From: an uncultured Eubacteriales bacterium
Lineage (GTDB): Bacteria; Bacillota; Clostridia; Christensenellales; Borkfalkiaceae
Direction: 5' to 3'
DNA: 64,000 nucleotides
Assembly: GCA_900543915.1 (NCBI GenBank)
Contig: UQTB01000005.1
Coordinates: 1 to 64,000, forward strand
Part shown: positions 23,610 to 31,270 of the stretch, piece after piece
Layout: each line of letters begins with the position of its first letter
How positions within the stretch are numbered: position 1 is the first letter of the stretch
Translations under genes and position numbers: made by a program
The notes under the pieces: generated by a model
Database searches by the model: none
The model's input: the letters and a program-made list of their open reading frames with translations, nothing else
Told to the model about the DNA's origin: nothing

Positions 23610-24345
23610 TCGTCGAAACTCGACATCATTGCAAAAAGACAGGTTGTCACCTGTCTTTTTTGCTTACCTGTCGGTTTCTCCTCCTTCCCGAAAAGTTCTG
23701 CGATACTTTTCGGGAGCATTCCAGACGATCCGCTTTTCGTTTTTTTAATTTTTCTATATTATCTGCTTTTTATTTTTACTAAAAAAATGACGGATTTCTC
23801 CCTTCCGCGTGAAACTTCGTTACATCGAAATCGTGACGCTTCGCTTCTCTCCGCTATTCCGTCGCTTCGCTCCTTACGTATCTCGTTTCCCGCTCCATCG
23901 TCGCAACAAAGCGGCTTTCGCAAGAGACAATCTTTTTCAGATTGTCTCTTTGCTTTTTTGCTTGTTGCTCCTCTTTCCCGAAAAGTTCTGCGATACTTTT
24001 CGGGAGCGTAGCGGATGAACTGCTTTTCGGGAGTTTTTTTACATCTCTAATAATTCTCCGCCTTTTGCTTTTAACTGGACAAAACGTTTTCTCCTCTCTG
24101 CATGAAACTTCCATACGTCGAAAATTGTGACGCGTCGCTCCTTGTAAATCTCATCCTTTCCATTATTCGTCGAAACTCGACATCATTGCAAAAAGACAGG
24201 TTGTCACCTGTCTTTTTTGCTTACCTGTCGGTTTCTCCTCCTTCCCGAAAAGTTCTGCGCTTCTTCGGGAGCGTAGCGGACGATCTGCTTTTCGGGATTT
24301 TTTCTATTCTATCAACAACTCCTGCCAAAGATAACCTCTTTTCCT
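23601..24345 (+). repeat. Three degenerate direct repeats downstream of tRNA-Thr
   Basis: Units begin near 23601, 23887 and 24161. Bases 23610-23702 and 24167-24259 are identical over 93 positions. The middle copy keeps the same plan with different bases. Each unit has a GACAGG- or GAGACAAT-type hairpin with a T run, then a CCCGAAAAGT / ACTTTTCGGG hairpin (shortened in the third), then a GCGTAGCGGA-like segment and GCTTTTCGGGA. The first unit starts inside the tRNA 3' end, and GCTCCATCGTCG recurs at the start of the second. No coding sequence is credible here. Confidence 0.85.
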
Positions 24346-24426
24346 CTTGTCTCTTCGCTTTTTTGCCGGACGGCGATTCGGTTCCTTTCCGCCTTTGCGC
24401 GCCTTCCTAAGTCAAATCGCCTGAAA

Positions 24427-24453
24427 ATAAAAACGCGGCTGCTGCCGCGTTTT
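24427..24453 (-). terminator. Intrinsic terminator after the XRE regulator
   Basis: AACGCGGC / GCCGCGTT with the loop AGCA is followed by TTTTTATTTTC on the minus strand. Confidence 0.8.
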
Positions 24454-24467
24454 CTCCGTGCTTTTAC

Positions 24468-24746
24468 TTATAACATCTTTTTCATGTCTTCGAGCAGGCT
24501 GACAATGCCGTCGATCGCCTCGTGCGTCTGCTTGCGCGTCTCGCCGTATACGTCCAGCTGCACGCGGCCCACCAGATAGTCTATGGAAACGTTATAAAAA
24601 TCCGCCAGTTTGATTAAACTCTGGCTGTCGGGATTGGTCTTTCCTGTCTCGTAATTGGAGAGGGTTTTTTGATCGATTCCTACGTAATAAGAGACGTCTA
24701 CTTGCCGTAAATCTCTGTCTTCTCTCAGTTCTCTTAACCGGTTCAT
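24468..24746 (-). CDS. XRE-family HTH transcriptional regulator
   Basis: 92 residues. The N-terminal Cro/C1-type helix-turn-helix is clear: LRELREDRDLRQVDVSYYVGI, then TLSNYETGKTNPDSQSLIKLADFYNVSIDYLVG (about residues 28-60). The last 30 residues look alpha-helical (QTHEAIDGIVSLLEDMKKML) and could mediate dimerisation. It stands alone between the repeat array and the rubrerythrin unit; its target is unknown. Confidence 0.88.
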   Translation of the reverse strand: MNRLRELREDRDLRQVDVSYYVGIDQKTLSNYETGKTNPDSQSLIKLADFYNVSIDYLVGRVQLDVYGETRKQTHEAIDGIVSLLEDMKKML

Positions 24747-24904
24747 CTGATTTCCTCACAATGGTTTTAGTCAAGTTATGATAGCACGTTTTTGAACTCA
24801 TTTTTTTAAGGTACTAAGCATTTACGCATTATTTTTATTGTAACCAAAATTTTGCCGAAATATTCATCGAAAAAACGAGCCCTTTTTCTTTTTTTCCTTT
24901 TGAA

Positions 24905-24937
24905 AAAGAAAAGAGGAATATCCGGTCGGATATTCCT
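24905..24937 (-). terminator. Intrinsic terminator after the small frameshifted gene
   Basis: GGAATATCC / GGATATTCC with a four-base loop is followed by TCTTTTCTTTTT on the minus strand. Confidence 0.75.
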
Positions 24938-24949
24938 TCTTCTCTTTGG

Positions 24950-25118
24950 TTACAAGTCGTCTGCGTCCTGCGTGGGAATCGTGAAATACGAATCCTTCGG
25001 GACGCCTGTAAAACTGCCCAATACGTCGTAATCGGACGAATTATTTGCAGTTCTTTTCCGTACGATTGCTGCCGCTTTTAGCGGAATTCTTCGTCGTCTT
25101 GTTGTCAGACTTTCTCAT
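24950..25118 (-). pseudogene. Small Lys/Asn-rich protein gene with a +1 frameshift
   Basis: An ATG at 25118 behind a good GGAGAG opens a 25-residue frame (MRKSDNKTTKNSAKS..) that stops at TAA 25041-25043. Skipping one base there continues without a stop for 30 more residues, including SSDYDVLGSFTGVPKDSYF and the acidic end TQDADDL. The combined product would have 55 residues: a basic head and an acidic tail. I believe short clostridial proteins with similar tails exist but cannot check. It may be a broken gene, a sequence error, or programmed +1 shifting at AAA TAA. It lies 24 bases after rubrerythrin and is probably co-transcribed. Confidence 0.5.
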
Positions 25119-25142
25119 AATCATTCTCTCCTTTATCGCAGT

Positions 25143-25721
25143 TTAATTCAATTTTAACTCGACAAAACCCTGCGTCGCCGAACAGAGCGGACAAACGTCC
25201 CACGCCTCATTCTGCGTAGAAACGAATCCGCATTCCGAACATTGCCACATTGTGGGCTCGTTGCGCTTATAAAGCGTTCCGTTCTGAAAGTTCTCGTACA
25301 GATACTTGAACTTTGCCTCGTGTAAAATTTCGACTTCCGCGATCAAGCCGAACGATCTCGCGATCTCCGTAAAGCCTTCGGACTGCGCAACCTTCTGATA
25401 CGCGGGATAGATTCTCTCTCCCTCGTTCTTTTCCGCTTCCACCGCGAACTTCAATCCCTCTTCGATGGTTTTCCCCTCGAAAGGATAGCCTGCGGTGATC
25501 TCGATGTTGCTCCGATTTCCTCCGTTTTCGACGATATGATTGAAAAATACCTTTGCATGGTTTACTTCGTTCTTGGCGAGACCTCTGATTTCGTCCGCCA
25601 CGATCTTATAACCCTGCTGCGTACACAGATCGGCGATAAACTGATAACGAAGTCCGGCTTGCGCTTCGCCGGCAAAACTCTTCGCGAGATTCAAGTAGGT
25701 TTGTGATTTACAAAATTCCAT
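25143..25721 (-). CDS. rbr: Rubrerythrin
   Basis: 192 residues. The N-terminal ferritin-like diiron domain (about 1-145) has glutamates in FAGEAQAGLRYQF, KNEVNHAKVFF and EAEKNEGE, with the second EVEILHEAKF motif. The C-terminal rubredoxin domain has two CxxC pairs (WQCSECGF and VCPLCSA). It reduces hydrogen peroxide in anaerobes using electrons passed through the rubredoxin iron. The small frameshifted gene follows on the same strand. Confidence 0.94.
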   Translation of the reverse strand: MEFCKSQTYLNLAKSFAGEAQAGLRYQFIADLCTQQGYKIVADEIRGLAKNEVNHAKVFFNHIVENGGNRSNIEITAGYPFEGKTIEEGLKFAVEAEKNEGERIYPAYQKVAQSEGFTEIARSFGLIAEVEILHEAKFKYLYENFQNGTLYKRNEPTMWQCSECGFVSTQNEAWDVCPLCSATQGFVELKLN

Positions 25722-25774
25722 AAACGTTCACCCCTCGCTAGCTATTATCTGCCCAAAGCACTCCGTTTATACCG

Positions 25775-25801
25775 AAAAAGCGGCGAAATCCGCCGCTTTT
25801 T
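25775..25801 (-). terminator. Intrinsic terminator after the amino-acid kinase gene
   Basis: AAAAAGCGGCG / CGCCGCTTTTT with a five-base loop is bidirectional in form. It lies just downstream of the kinase stop. Confidence 0.8.
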
Positions 25802-25814
25802 GCCTGGTAATATT

Positions 25815-26642
25815 TTACTTTACGCCGATCCGCGTCGCGGGGACGCCGCCCGAGAGGATCTCTCTCACCGCGTACTTCGCATTGGCGATGATGACCTTCG
25901 TTCCCTCTTCGACGGCGGGTTTTATGTACCGGAGCTTTGCGCCCGCCCCGTTTGCGCCCGCGCGCGAAGCGCCCGAGCAGAATCCGGTGTAATAATCGAT
26001 CGCGGCCAAAACCTCCGGGATATCCTTCCCCGCGATCTCTTCGACCAGCCCGGTCTCAGAGGAGACGTCCGTATAAATTCCGTCCGTATTGGTGAGAATC
26101 AAGAGGGTTTCGGCATGTACGAGGCGCGCGATCTGCGCCGCCGTCTCGTCGTTGTCCACGCATTCCACGGCGTGCCCGTTCCTGCGCTGGATGGATTCGA
26201 TCTCCCACTTCCGGTTCTCTTCCGCGCAGACGGCGTCGTTGTAGTTGACGATGGGGATCGCCCCCTGCTCCTTCGCCCGGAGAAGCAGGCGCTTTAAGTG
26301 CTCCCGCTTTTCCGGCTCGTTGAAATGCCGGTGTTCGATGAGCACCTGGCGGAGGGAATAATTCGGATGAATGAACTGCCGGTAAGTCTGCATCAGGATC
26401 GCCTGTCCCTGCGCGGAATAATCCGTCTTGTTGTCCTCCGCCGAGCCGGTCAGTTCCTTTCCCGTGCGGCGGATATAATCCAGCCTGCCGATTTCGGTCG
26501 CGCCGCTCGTCACCCAGATATAGCCCGGCCGGAGCTCGTCTGCAAGCGCGGCGATGCGGGAATAGTTGAGGCGGTTGGATTTGCGCTCGATGAGCGCCAT
26601 CGAGCCGATCTTTCCTACCAATTCTACGTCAAACCGATTCAT
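25815..26642 (-). CDS. Amino-acid kinase family protein, glutamate 5-kinase-like
   Basis: 275 residues. The amino-acid-kinase fold is indicated by GKIGSMALI at the start, WVTSGATEIG (VSSGA-like anion hole), IVNYNDAV, CVDNDETAAQIA (compare FGDNDxLSA in ProB) and LLILTNTDGIYT (LSDxDGLY). GAGAKLRYIKPAVEEG resembles GTGGMxTKxxAA. There is no PUA domain. Several ProB positions differ and no proA or proC is nearby, so the substrate may not be glutamate. Its start overlaps the pepV stop by four bases (ATGA), giving a two-gene unit. Confidence 0.75.
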   Translation of the reverse strand: MNRFDVELVGKIGSMALIERKSNRLNYSRIAALADELRPGYIWVTSGATEIGRLDYIRRTGKELTGSAEDNKTDYSAQGQAILMQTYRQFIHPNYSLRQVLIEHRHFNEPEKREHLKRLLLRAKEQGAIPIVNYNDAVCAEENRKWEIESIQRRNGHAVECVDNDETAAQIARLVHAETLLILTNTDGIYTDVSSETGLVEEIAGKDIPEVLAAIDYYTGFCSGASRAGANGAGAKLRYIKPAVEEGTKVIIANAKYAVREILSGGVPATRIGVK

Positions 26643-27901
26643 TCCGTCACCATCTTTTCCAGCGCGCGCCTGTAGATACGGTACATGATATCCACATTGC
26701 GGTAGGTCAGAATTTCATCCGGCTCGTGGATGTGGCAGTTCTCTCCCTTAAATTCCGGGCCGAACGCCACGCCCTGCTCGAAGACGGATGCGAACGTGCC
26801 GCCGCACTGCGAGACGGGCGCTTCGTTCGTCCCCATAACTTCATTGTAGGCGGCGAGCAGCTTGACGACGATCTCGCTGTCCTGCGGAACGTACAGCGGA
26901 TCGCGGGATTTAAAGCAGGTATAGGGAATGCCCAGCGTGTCGAAGCGGGGAAAGAAATCCTCCGCTTTCATCATCGCGGGCACGCGGAAATCCACCGTCA
27001 GGCGGATGGAAGACGCGTCCTGCGAGACGATGTTGGGGGAAATGGTCGCGTGCCCGGTGAAATTTCCCTGTTTGGAAATCTCCGCCCTGTCCTCAAAGAG
27101 ATCGAGGAGGGGCTGAACCGGCTCCCCCATCTCCAGCATATAGGAGACGATGGGGTGGATGGCGTTTCTGCCCAGTTCGGGCATGCTGCCGTGCGCGGAC
27201 TGCCCCACGCTCTCAATGAGGGTTCCCCGATGCGTCAGGCCGTGTTTTTTTAAGAGCGCCTCGTCGACGGGGCCGTTCACCGTCGCATACGCGCACACCG
27301 CGTTGGGCGCAACGCCTCCCTTCAGATCGGTGAACCTCCCCCGGTAGGAAAAGACAAATTCCAGTTTGTTCGGCCCCTTTTCCGCATAGACGACGGGAAA
27401 TTCGCCGTCCGGCGAAAACCCGAACCGCGGAAAGCGATGGGACGCCGTGAAGTACGCGATATCTTTCCAGCCCGTCTCCTCGTTGCAGCCGATGAAAAAG
27501 CGCACGCGGCGGCGGGGCCTGACGCCCGCGTCCTTCAGCGACTTCATCGCGTACAGGCAGATCAGCGTGGGACCCTTGTCGTCCGTCACGCCGCGCCCGG
27601 CGACGCGGTCGTCGAAATAAGTCATCTCATAAGGCGGCGTATGCCAGCCGTCCCCCTCGGGAACGACGTCGATATGCCCGATCACGCCCAGCTCTTCTCC
27701 CTCGCCCCAGGCGATCTCGCCCAGATAATTGTCGTAATTGACGGTCTCGAAGCCCATGCTCTCTCCCAGGTCCAGGACATAGCGGAGCGCCCGCCTGATC
27801 TCCCCGCCGAACGGGGCATCTTCTTCGGGGGAGCCCTCCACCGTGCGGAAGGAAACCAGCTTGCCCAGCGCCTTCAAGATTTCACCGTATTGTTCCCGCA
27901 T
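26639..27901 (-). CDS. pepV: M20 family dipeptidase, PepV type
   Basis: 420 residues. Zinc-peptidase motifs: GVIGHIDVVPEGDGW (first ligand His and catalytic Asp), GRGVTDDKGP (bridging Asp), FIGCNEETGW (catalytic and ligand Glu), FSPDGEFP and, near the end, GPEFKGENCHIHEPDE (last ligand His). The VxHxSMPELGRNA-like dimerisation segment is present as SAHGSMPELGRNA. It hydrolyses dipeptides in the cytosol. The start at 27901 follows GAGGTG; the frame extends 58 codons upstream through an AT-rich promoter region with no similarity. Confidence 0.93.
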   Translation of the reverse strand: MREQYGEILKALGKLVSFRTVEGSPEEDAPFGGEIRRALRYVLDLGESMGFETVNYDNYLGEIAWGEGEELGVIGHIDVVPEGDGWHTPPYEMTYFDDRVAGRGVTDDKGPTLICLYAMKSLKDAGVRPRRRVRFFIGCNEETGWKDIAYFTASHRFPRFGFSPDGEFPVVYAEKGPNKLEFVFSYRGRFTDLKGGVAPNAVCAYATVNGPVDEALLKKHGLTHRGTLIESVGQSAHGSMPELGRNAIHPIVSYMLEMGEPVQPLLDLFEDRAEISKQGNFTGHATISPNIVSQDASSIRLTVDFRVPAMMKAEDFFPRFDTLGIPYTCFKSRDPLYVPQDSEIVVKLLAAYNEVMGTNEAPVSQCGGTFASVFEQGVAFGPEFKGENCHIHEPDEILTYRNVDIMYRIYRRALEKMVTE

Positions 27902-27929
27902 AAAGCACCTCTTTTCTTTTTTCCACTCT

Positions 27930-27958
27930 ATTGTAGCGTTTTTCCCAAAAAAAAGCAA
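27930..27958 (-). promoter_or_regulatory. Sigma-A promoter of pepV
   Basis: On the minus strand TTGCTT (27953-27958) and TACAAT (27930-27935) are 17 bases apart. For the divergent gltX an extended -10 (TGGTAGAAT, 27987-27995) is visible without a clear -35. Confidence 0.65.
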
Positions 27959-28027
27959 AATAAAACTACCCTTTTTTGCAAATATATGGTAGAATAAAGA
28001 GAGAAATCGGCAACGACGGAGGCTATT

Positions 28028-29476
28028 ATGAAAGTAAGAACCAGATTTGCACCCAGCCCGACGGGATATCTCCACATCGGAGGACTGAGAACGGCGCTCT
28101 ACGGCTGGTTATACGCGAAAAAATACGGCGGGGATTTTATTCTCCGCATCGAGGATACGGATACCGCCCGCTATGTGGACGGCTCGGTGGAAATCATCTA
28201 CGACACCCTGCGCGACGCGGGGATTCTGTACGACGAAGGCCCGGACGTGGGAGGGAATTACGGTCCCTACGTACAGAGCCAACGCAAGGAGATTTATCGG
28301 GAGTACGCCGAAAAGCTGGTGGAACTGGGCGGCGCCTATTACTGTTTCTGCGACGCCGCGCGGCTGGAAACGCTGCGGGACGAAAACGGCAATCTGCGCT
28401 ATGACAAGCACTGCGCCGCGCTCTCCAAAGAAGAAGTCGCGAAAAAAATCGCCGCGGGAGAGCCGTACGTGATCCGCCAGAACGTGCCCGAACACGGGAC
28501 GGGGACCTATCACGACCTCGTTTACGGCGATATCTCGGTGGACTACAAGGAGATCGAGGACGGCATCCTGCTGAAATCGGACGGCATGCCCACCTATAAC
28601 TTCGCGAACGTGGTGGACGATCACCTGATGGGGATCACGCACGTGATCCGCGGGACGGAATACCTCTCTTCCACCCCGAAATACAATCTGATGTACGACG
28701 CGTTCGGCTGGGAGCGCCCCGTCTATATCCACCTTCCCCCCATCATGAAGGACGCGCAGCACAAGCTCTCCAAGCGGAACGGCGACGCCAGCTATGCGGA
28801 CTTCGTGGAAAAAGGGTACGTGAAGGAGTGCATCGTCAACTACATCGCCCTGCTCGGCTGGAGCCCCAAGGACAACACCGAGAAGATGACGCTCGAGGAG
28901 CTCAGAGAGCATTTTTCTCTGGAAGGGATCGGCAAATCGCCCGCCATCTTCGACGAGGTGAAGATGCGCTGGCTGTCCGGCGAATATATGAAAGAGCTGA
29001 CGGACGAGGAATTCGTCGCGCGGGCGGACGCATTTTTAAAACGCTCCAAAATATACGGGAAATACGACCTGAAAAAAATTGCGGCGCTGTTGAAGACGCG
29101 CATCGAAATTTTCTCCGAAATCCCGGAAAAAATAGACTTTCTCGAAGAGTTCGGGGACTACGACCTCGCGCTCTATACGCATAAGAAGATGAAGACGGAT
29201 CTCTCCGTTGCAAAAGCCGTTCTCCCCCGCGCGCGGGAAGCGCTCTCGCAGTTGGAAAACTTTTCGCACGACGGCATTCACGACGCGCTGATGAACCTGG
29301 TCGCCGAACTCGGCATGAAGAACGGGCAGGTGCTCTGGTGCGTGCGCATCGCGGTTTCGGGGAAAGAAGTGACGCCCGGCGGCGTCATGGAACTGTGCGA
29401 CCTGCTGGGGAAAGAGCGTACGCTCGCGCGGCTGGATTATTCCATTCGCTACATCGCGGAACATGAAAACGCGTAA
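28028..29476 (+). CDS. gltX: Glutamyl-tRNA synthetase
   Basis: 482 residues, class I synthetase. The HIGH motif reads HIGG in TRFAPSPTGYLHIGGLRTAL and the KMSKS loop reads HKLSKRNGDAS (about residue 245). RIEDTDTARYV and the GTEYLSSTPKY segment are family-typical. The anticodon-binding domain occupies about 330-482. It charges tRNA-Glu, and possibly tRNA-Gln if the amidotransferase route is used. It overlaps the histidine kinase start by 14 bases and heads a plus-strand gene run. Confidence 0.95.
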   Translation: MKVRTRFAPSPTGYLHIGGLRTALYGWLYAKKYGGDFILRIEDTDTARYVDGSVEIIYDTLRDAGILYDEGPDVGGNYGPYVQSQRKEIYREYAEKLVELGGAYYCFCDAARLETLRDENGNLRYDKHCAALSKEEVAKKIAAGEPYVIRQNVPEHGTGTYHDLVYGDISVDYKEIEDGILLKSDGMPTYNFANVVDDHLMGITHVIRGTEYLSSTPKYNLMYDAFGWERPVYIHLPPIMKDAQHKLSKRNGDASYADFVEKGYVKECIVNYIALLGWSPKDNTEKMTLEELREHFSLEGIGKSPAIFDEVKMRWLSGEYMKELTDEEFVARADAFLKRSKIYGKYDLKKIAALLKTRIEIFSEIPEKIDFLEEFGDYDLALYTHKKMKTDLSVAKAVLPRAREALSQLENFSHDGIHDALMNLVAELGMKNGQVLWCVRIAVSGKEVTPGGVMELCDLLGKERTLARLDYSIRYIAEHENA

Positions 29477-30620
29477 GCTGAACCTGACGCGGTCGGATCT
29501 CTTGCAGCTCATCCGCTGGGGCGCGTTCATCGCCCTGCTGGTCTTTCTGCTTCTGACCGTGATCACCGCGAAAAACTGGCTGGTAACGCTCATCCCGGCG
29601 CTGCTCATCGCGGGATCCTTTCTTCTGAAAAACACCGTCGTCAAGAACATCAAGGGAAAGATCGCGCTCTATATCATCGACTTTATCCTGCTCCTCGGCA
29701 TCACGCTGCTGAGCGGGGAGACCTATATTTCCACGCTGTACTCCATCATCCTGATAGAATTTTACTTCAGCAACGAGCTGATATCCAACATCGTGATGGG
29801 CGCGATCAGCTTCGTCTCCTACGTCGTCTGCCTGTTCGTGGGAATCTACATTCTGCAGAAGACGGCGTTTGAATGGCAGCAGTTTCTGGTCTCTTTTTTC
29901 AACGAGCTGCTGATTTTCCTCTTGGTTTTTATGCTGGCGAATCTCTTTGCCACCGTGCTGAAAAAGAACGAACAGCTCAAAGAGGCGGGCGCGCGGCTGG
30001 AGGAAGCGGCGATTTTAAAGGAGCGCAACCGCATCGCGAAGCAAATCCACGATACCACGGGGCACTCCATCACGACCATCATCGTGCAGACGGAGCTCGC
30101 CAAGCTGAAGATGGAAACCGATCCGGAAGTCGCGAAAAAGAGCGTGGAATCCGCACATCTGCAGGCGGTGGCGGCGCTTGAGGAACTGAGAAAATCCGTG
30201 CGCGTGCTGTCCGGGGAAGAGGAACTCTCCGATCTCGGCGCGAACCTCGCGGGCGCGATCAACGCGACGATGGCGGGGACGGATATCGTCGTCAGGAGCG
30301 ACATCGACGACCTGGATCTCGGCAGCGAGCGGAACCGCTTTCTCTATTCCTCTCTGAAAGAGGGGCTGAACAACGGCATCCGCCACGGCAAGGCGACCGC
30401 GTTTTACTTCTCCTTAAAGGGAGAGGCGGACGGGGCGCATTTCCTGCTCAGCGACAACGGCAGCGGCGGACGGGGCTATCACAAGGGATACGGCCTCAGC
30501 TCCATGGAAAAAAAGGCGAGAGAGCTGGGCGGAAAGGCGGAATTCAACGGCAGCGAAGAGGAGGGATTCGAGATCCGCATCGTGCTCCCCTTCCCCGATC
30601 ATAAGGAGGAAACAACATGA
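29463..30620 (+). CDS. NarL-type sensor histidine kinase (HisKA_3)
   Basis: 385 residues. Five to six hydrophobic segments fill about 10-165. After a short coiled coil the dimerisation/phosphoacceptor box reads IAKQIHDTTGHSITTII (His near 196). The ATPase domain has the N box GLNNGIRHGKATAF and the G box LSDNGSGGRGYHKGYGLSSM. This is the DesK/LiaS layout, suited to sensing membrane or cell-wall stress. Its start lies inside gltX, and its ATGA stop/start overlap couples it to the response regulator. Confidence 0.9.
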   Translation: MKTRKLNLTRSDLLQLIRWGAFIALLVFLLLTVITAKNWLVTLIPALLIAGSFLLKNTVVKNIKGKIALYIIDFILLLGITLLSGETYISTLYSIILIEFYFSNELISNIVMGAISFVSYVVCLFVGIYILQKTAFEWQQFLVSFFNELLIFLLVFMLANLFATVLKKNEQLKEAGARLEEAAILKERNRIAKQIHDTTGHSITTIIVQTELAKLKMETDPEVAKKSVESAHLQAVAALEELRKSVRVLSGEEELSDLGANLAGAINATMAGTDIVVRSDIDDLDLGSERNRFLYSSLKEGLNNGIRHGKATAFYFSLKGEADGAHFLLSDNGSGGRGYHKGYGLSSMEKKARELGGKAEFNGSEEEGFEIRIVLPFPDHKEETT

Positions 30621-31258
30621 TTAAAGTGATGATCGCGGACGATCAGACCATTCTGGCGGAAGGCATCAAGAGCGTGCTCGAGACGTCCGACCAGATCGAA
30701 GTCATCGCGCTGGTTTCGGACGGCGCGGAGGCCATCAGAAAAATCGCCGAAAACAAACCGGACGTCGTGCTTTTGGATATCCGCATGCCCAACATGAACG
30801 GCGTGGTCGCTACCAAGGAGATCAAGACGCGCTGGCCGGAGATCAAGGTGATTATCCTCACGACGTTTGACGACTCCGATTATATTTTAAACGCCATCAA
30901 CTACGGCGCGAGCGGATATCTTCTGAAAGACATCAACGCGGAGAGCCTGATCGGCGCGGTCAAAAACGCGATGAGCGGGGATCTCATTCTCCCCTCCAAG
31001 ATCGCAAAGAAGATCGCCTCCGCCGCCAAGATGGTTTCCTCGGACAAGGAGATCAAGCTGAAAAAGAAATTCAATCTCTCCGACCGGGAGGTAGAGATCG
31101 CCCTGATGGTATACGATAACTTCAACAACCGCCAGATCTCCTCCGCTTTGAAGATTTCCGAGGGGACCACGCGCAACTATATCTCCGCCATCTACGTCAA
31201 GCTGAATGCGGAGAGCCGCACGCAGGCGATCGCCATCATGGAAAAAGCCTTTCAGTAA
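30617..31258 (+). CDS. NarL/LuxR-family response regulator
   Basis: 213 residues. The receiver domain (1-120) has the acidic pair in IADDQTILAEG, the phospho-acceptor in VVLLDIRMPNMNG (Asp near 54), the conserved Thr in IILTTFDDSDY and Lys in GYLLKDINAE. The C-terminal LuxR-type helix-turn-helix is at about 150-213 (LSDREVEIALMVYDN, ISSALKISEGTTRNYISAIY). It forms the cognate pair with the preceding kinase; the targets are unknown. The two genes downstream are 12 and 34 bases away and may be part of its output. Confidence 0.93.
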   Translation: MIKVMIADDQTILAEGIKSVLETSDQIEVIALVSDGAEAIRKIAENKPDVVLLDIRMPNMNGVVATKEIKTRWPEIKVIILTTFDDSDYILNAINYGASGYLLKDINAESLIGAVKNAMSGDLILPSKIAKKIASAAKMVSSDKEIKLKKKFNLSDREVEIALMVYDNFNNRQISSALKISEGTTRNYISAIYVKLNAESRTQAIAIMEKAFQ

Positions 31259-31270
31259 GAGAACCCGCGC

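Noticed and set aside
23610..24345. CRISPR array
   Set aside because: The repeats are long, few, degenerate and without regular spacers; no cas genes are in the window.
27902..28027. T-box leader before gltX
   Set aside because: The spacer is too short and has no T-box sequence or specifier stem.
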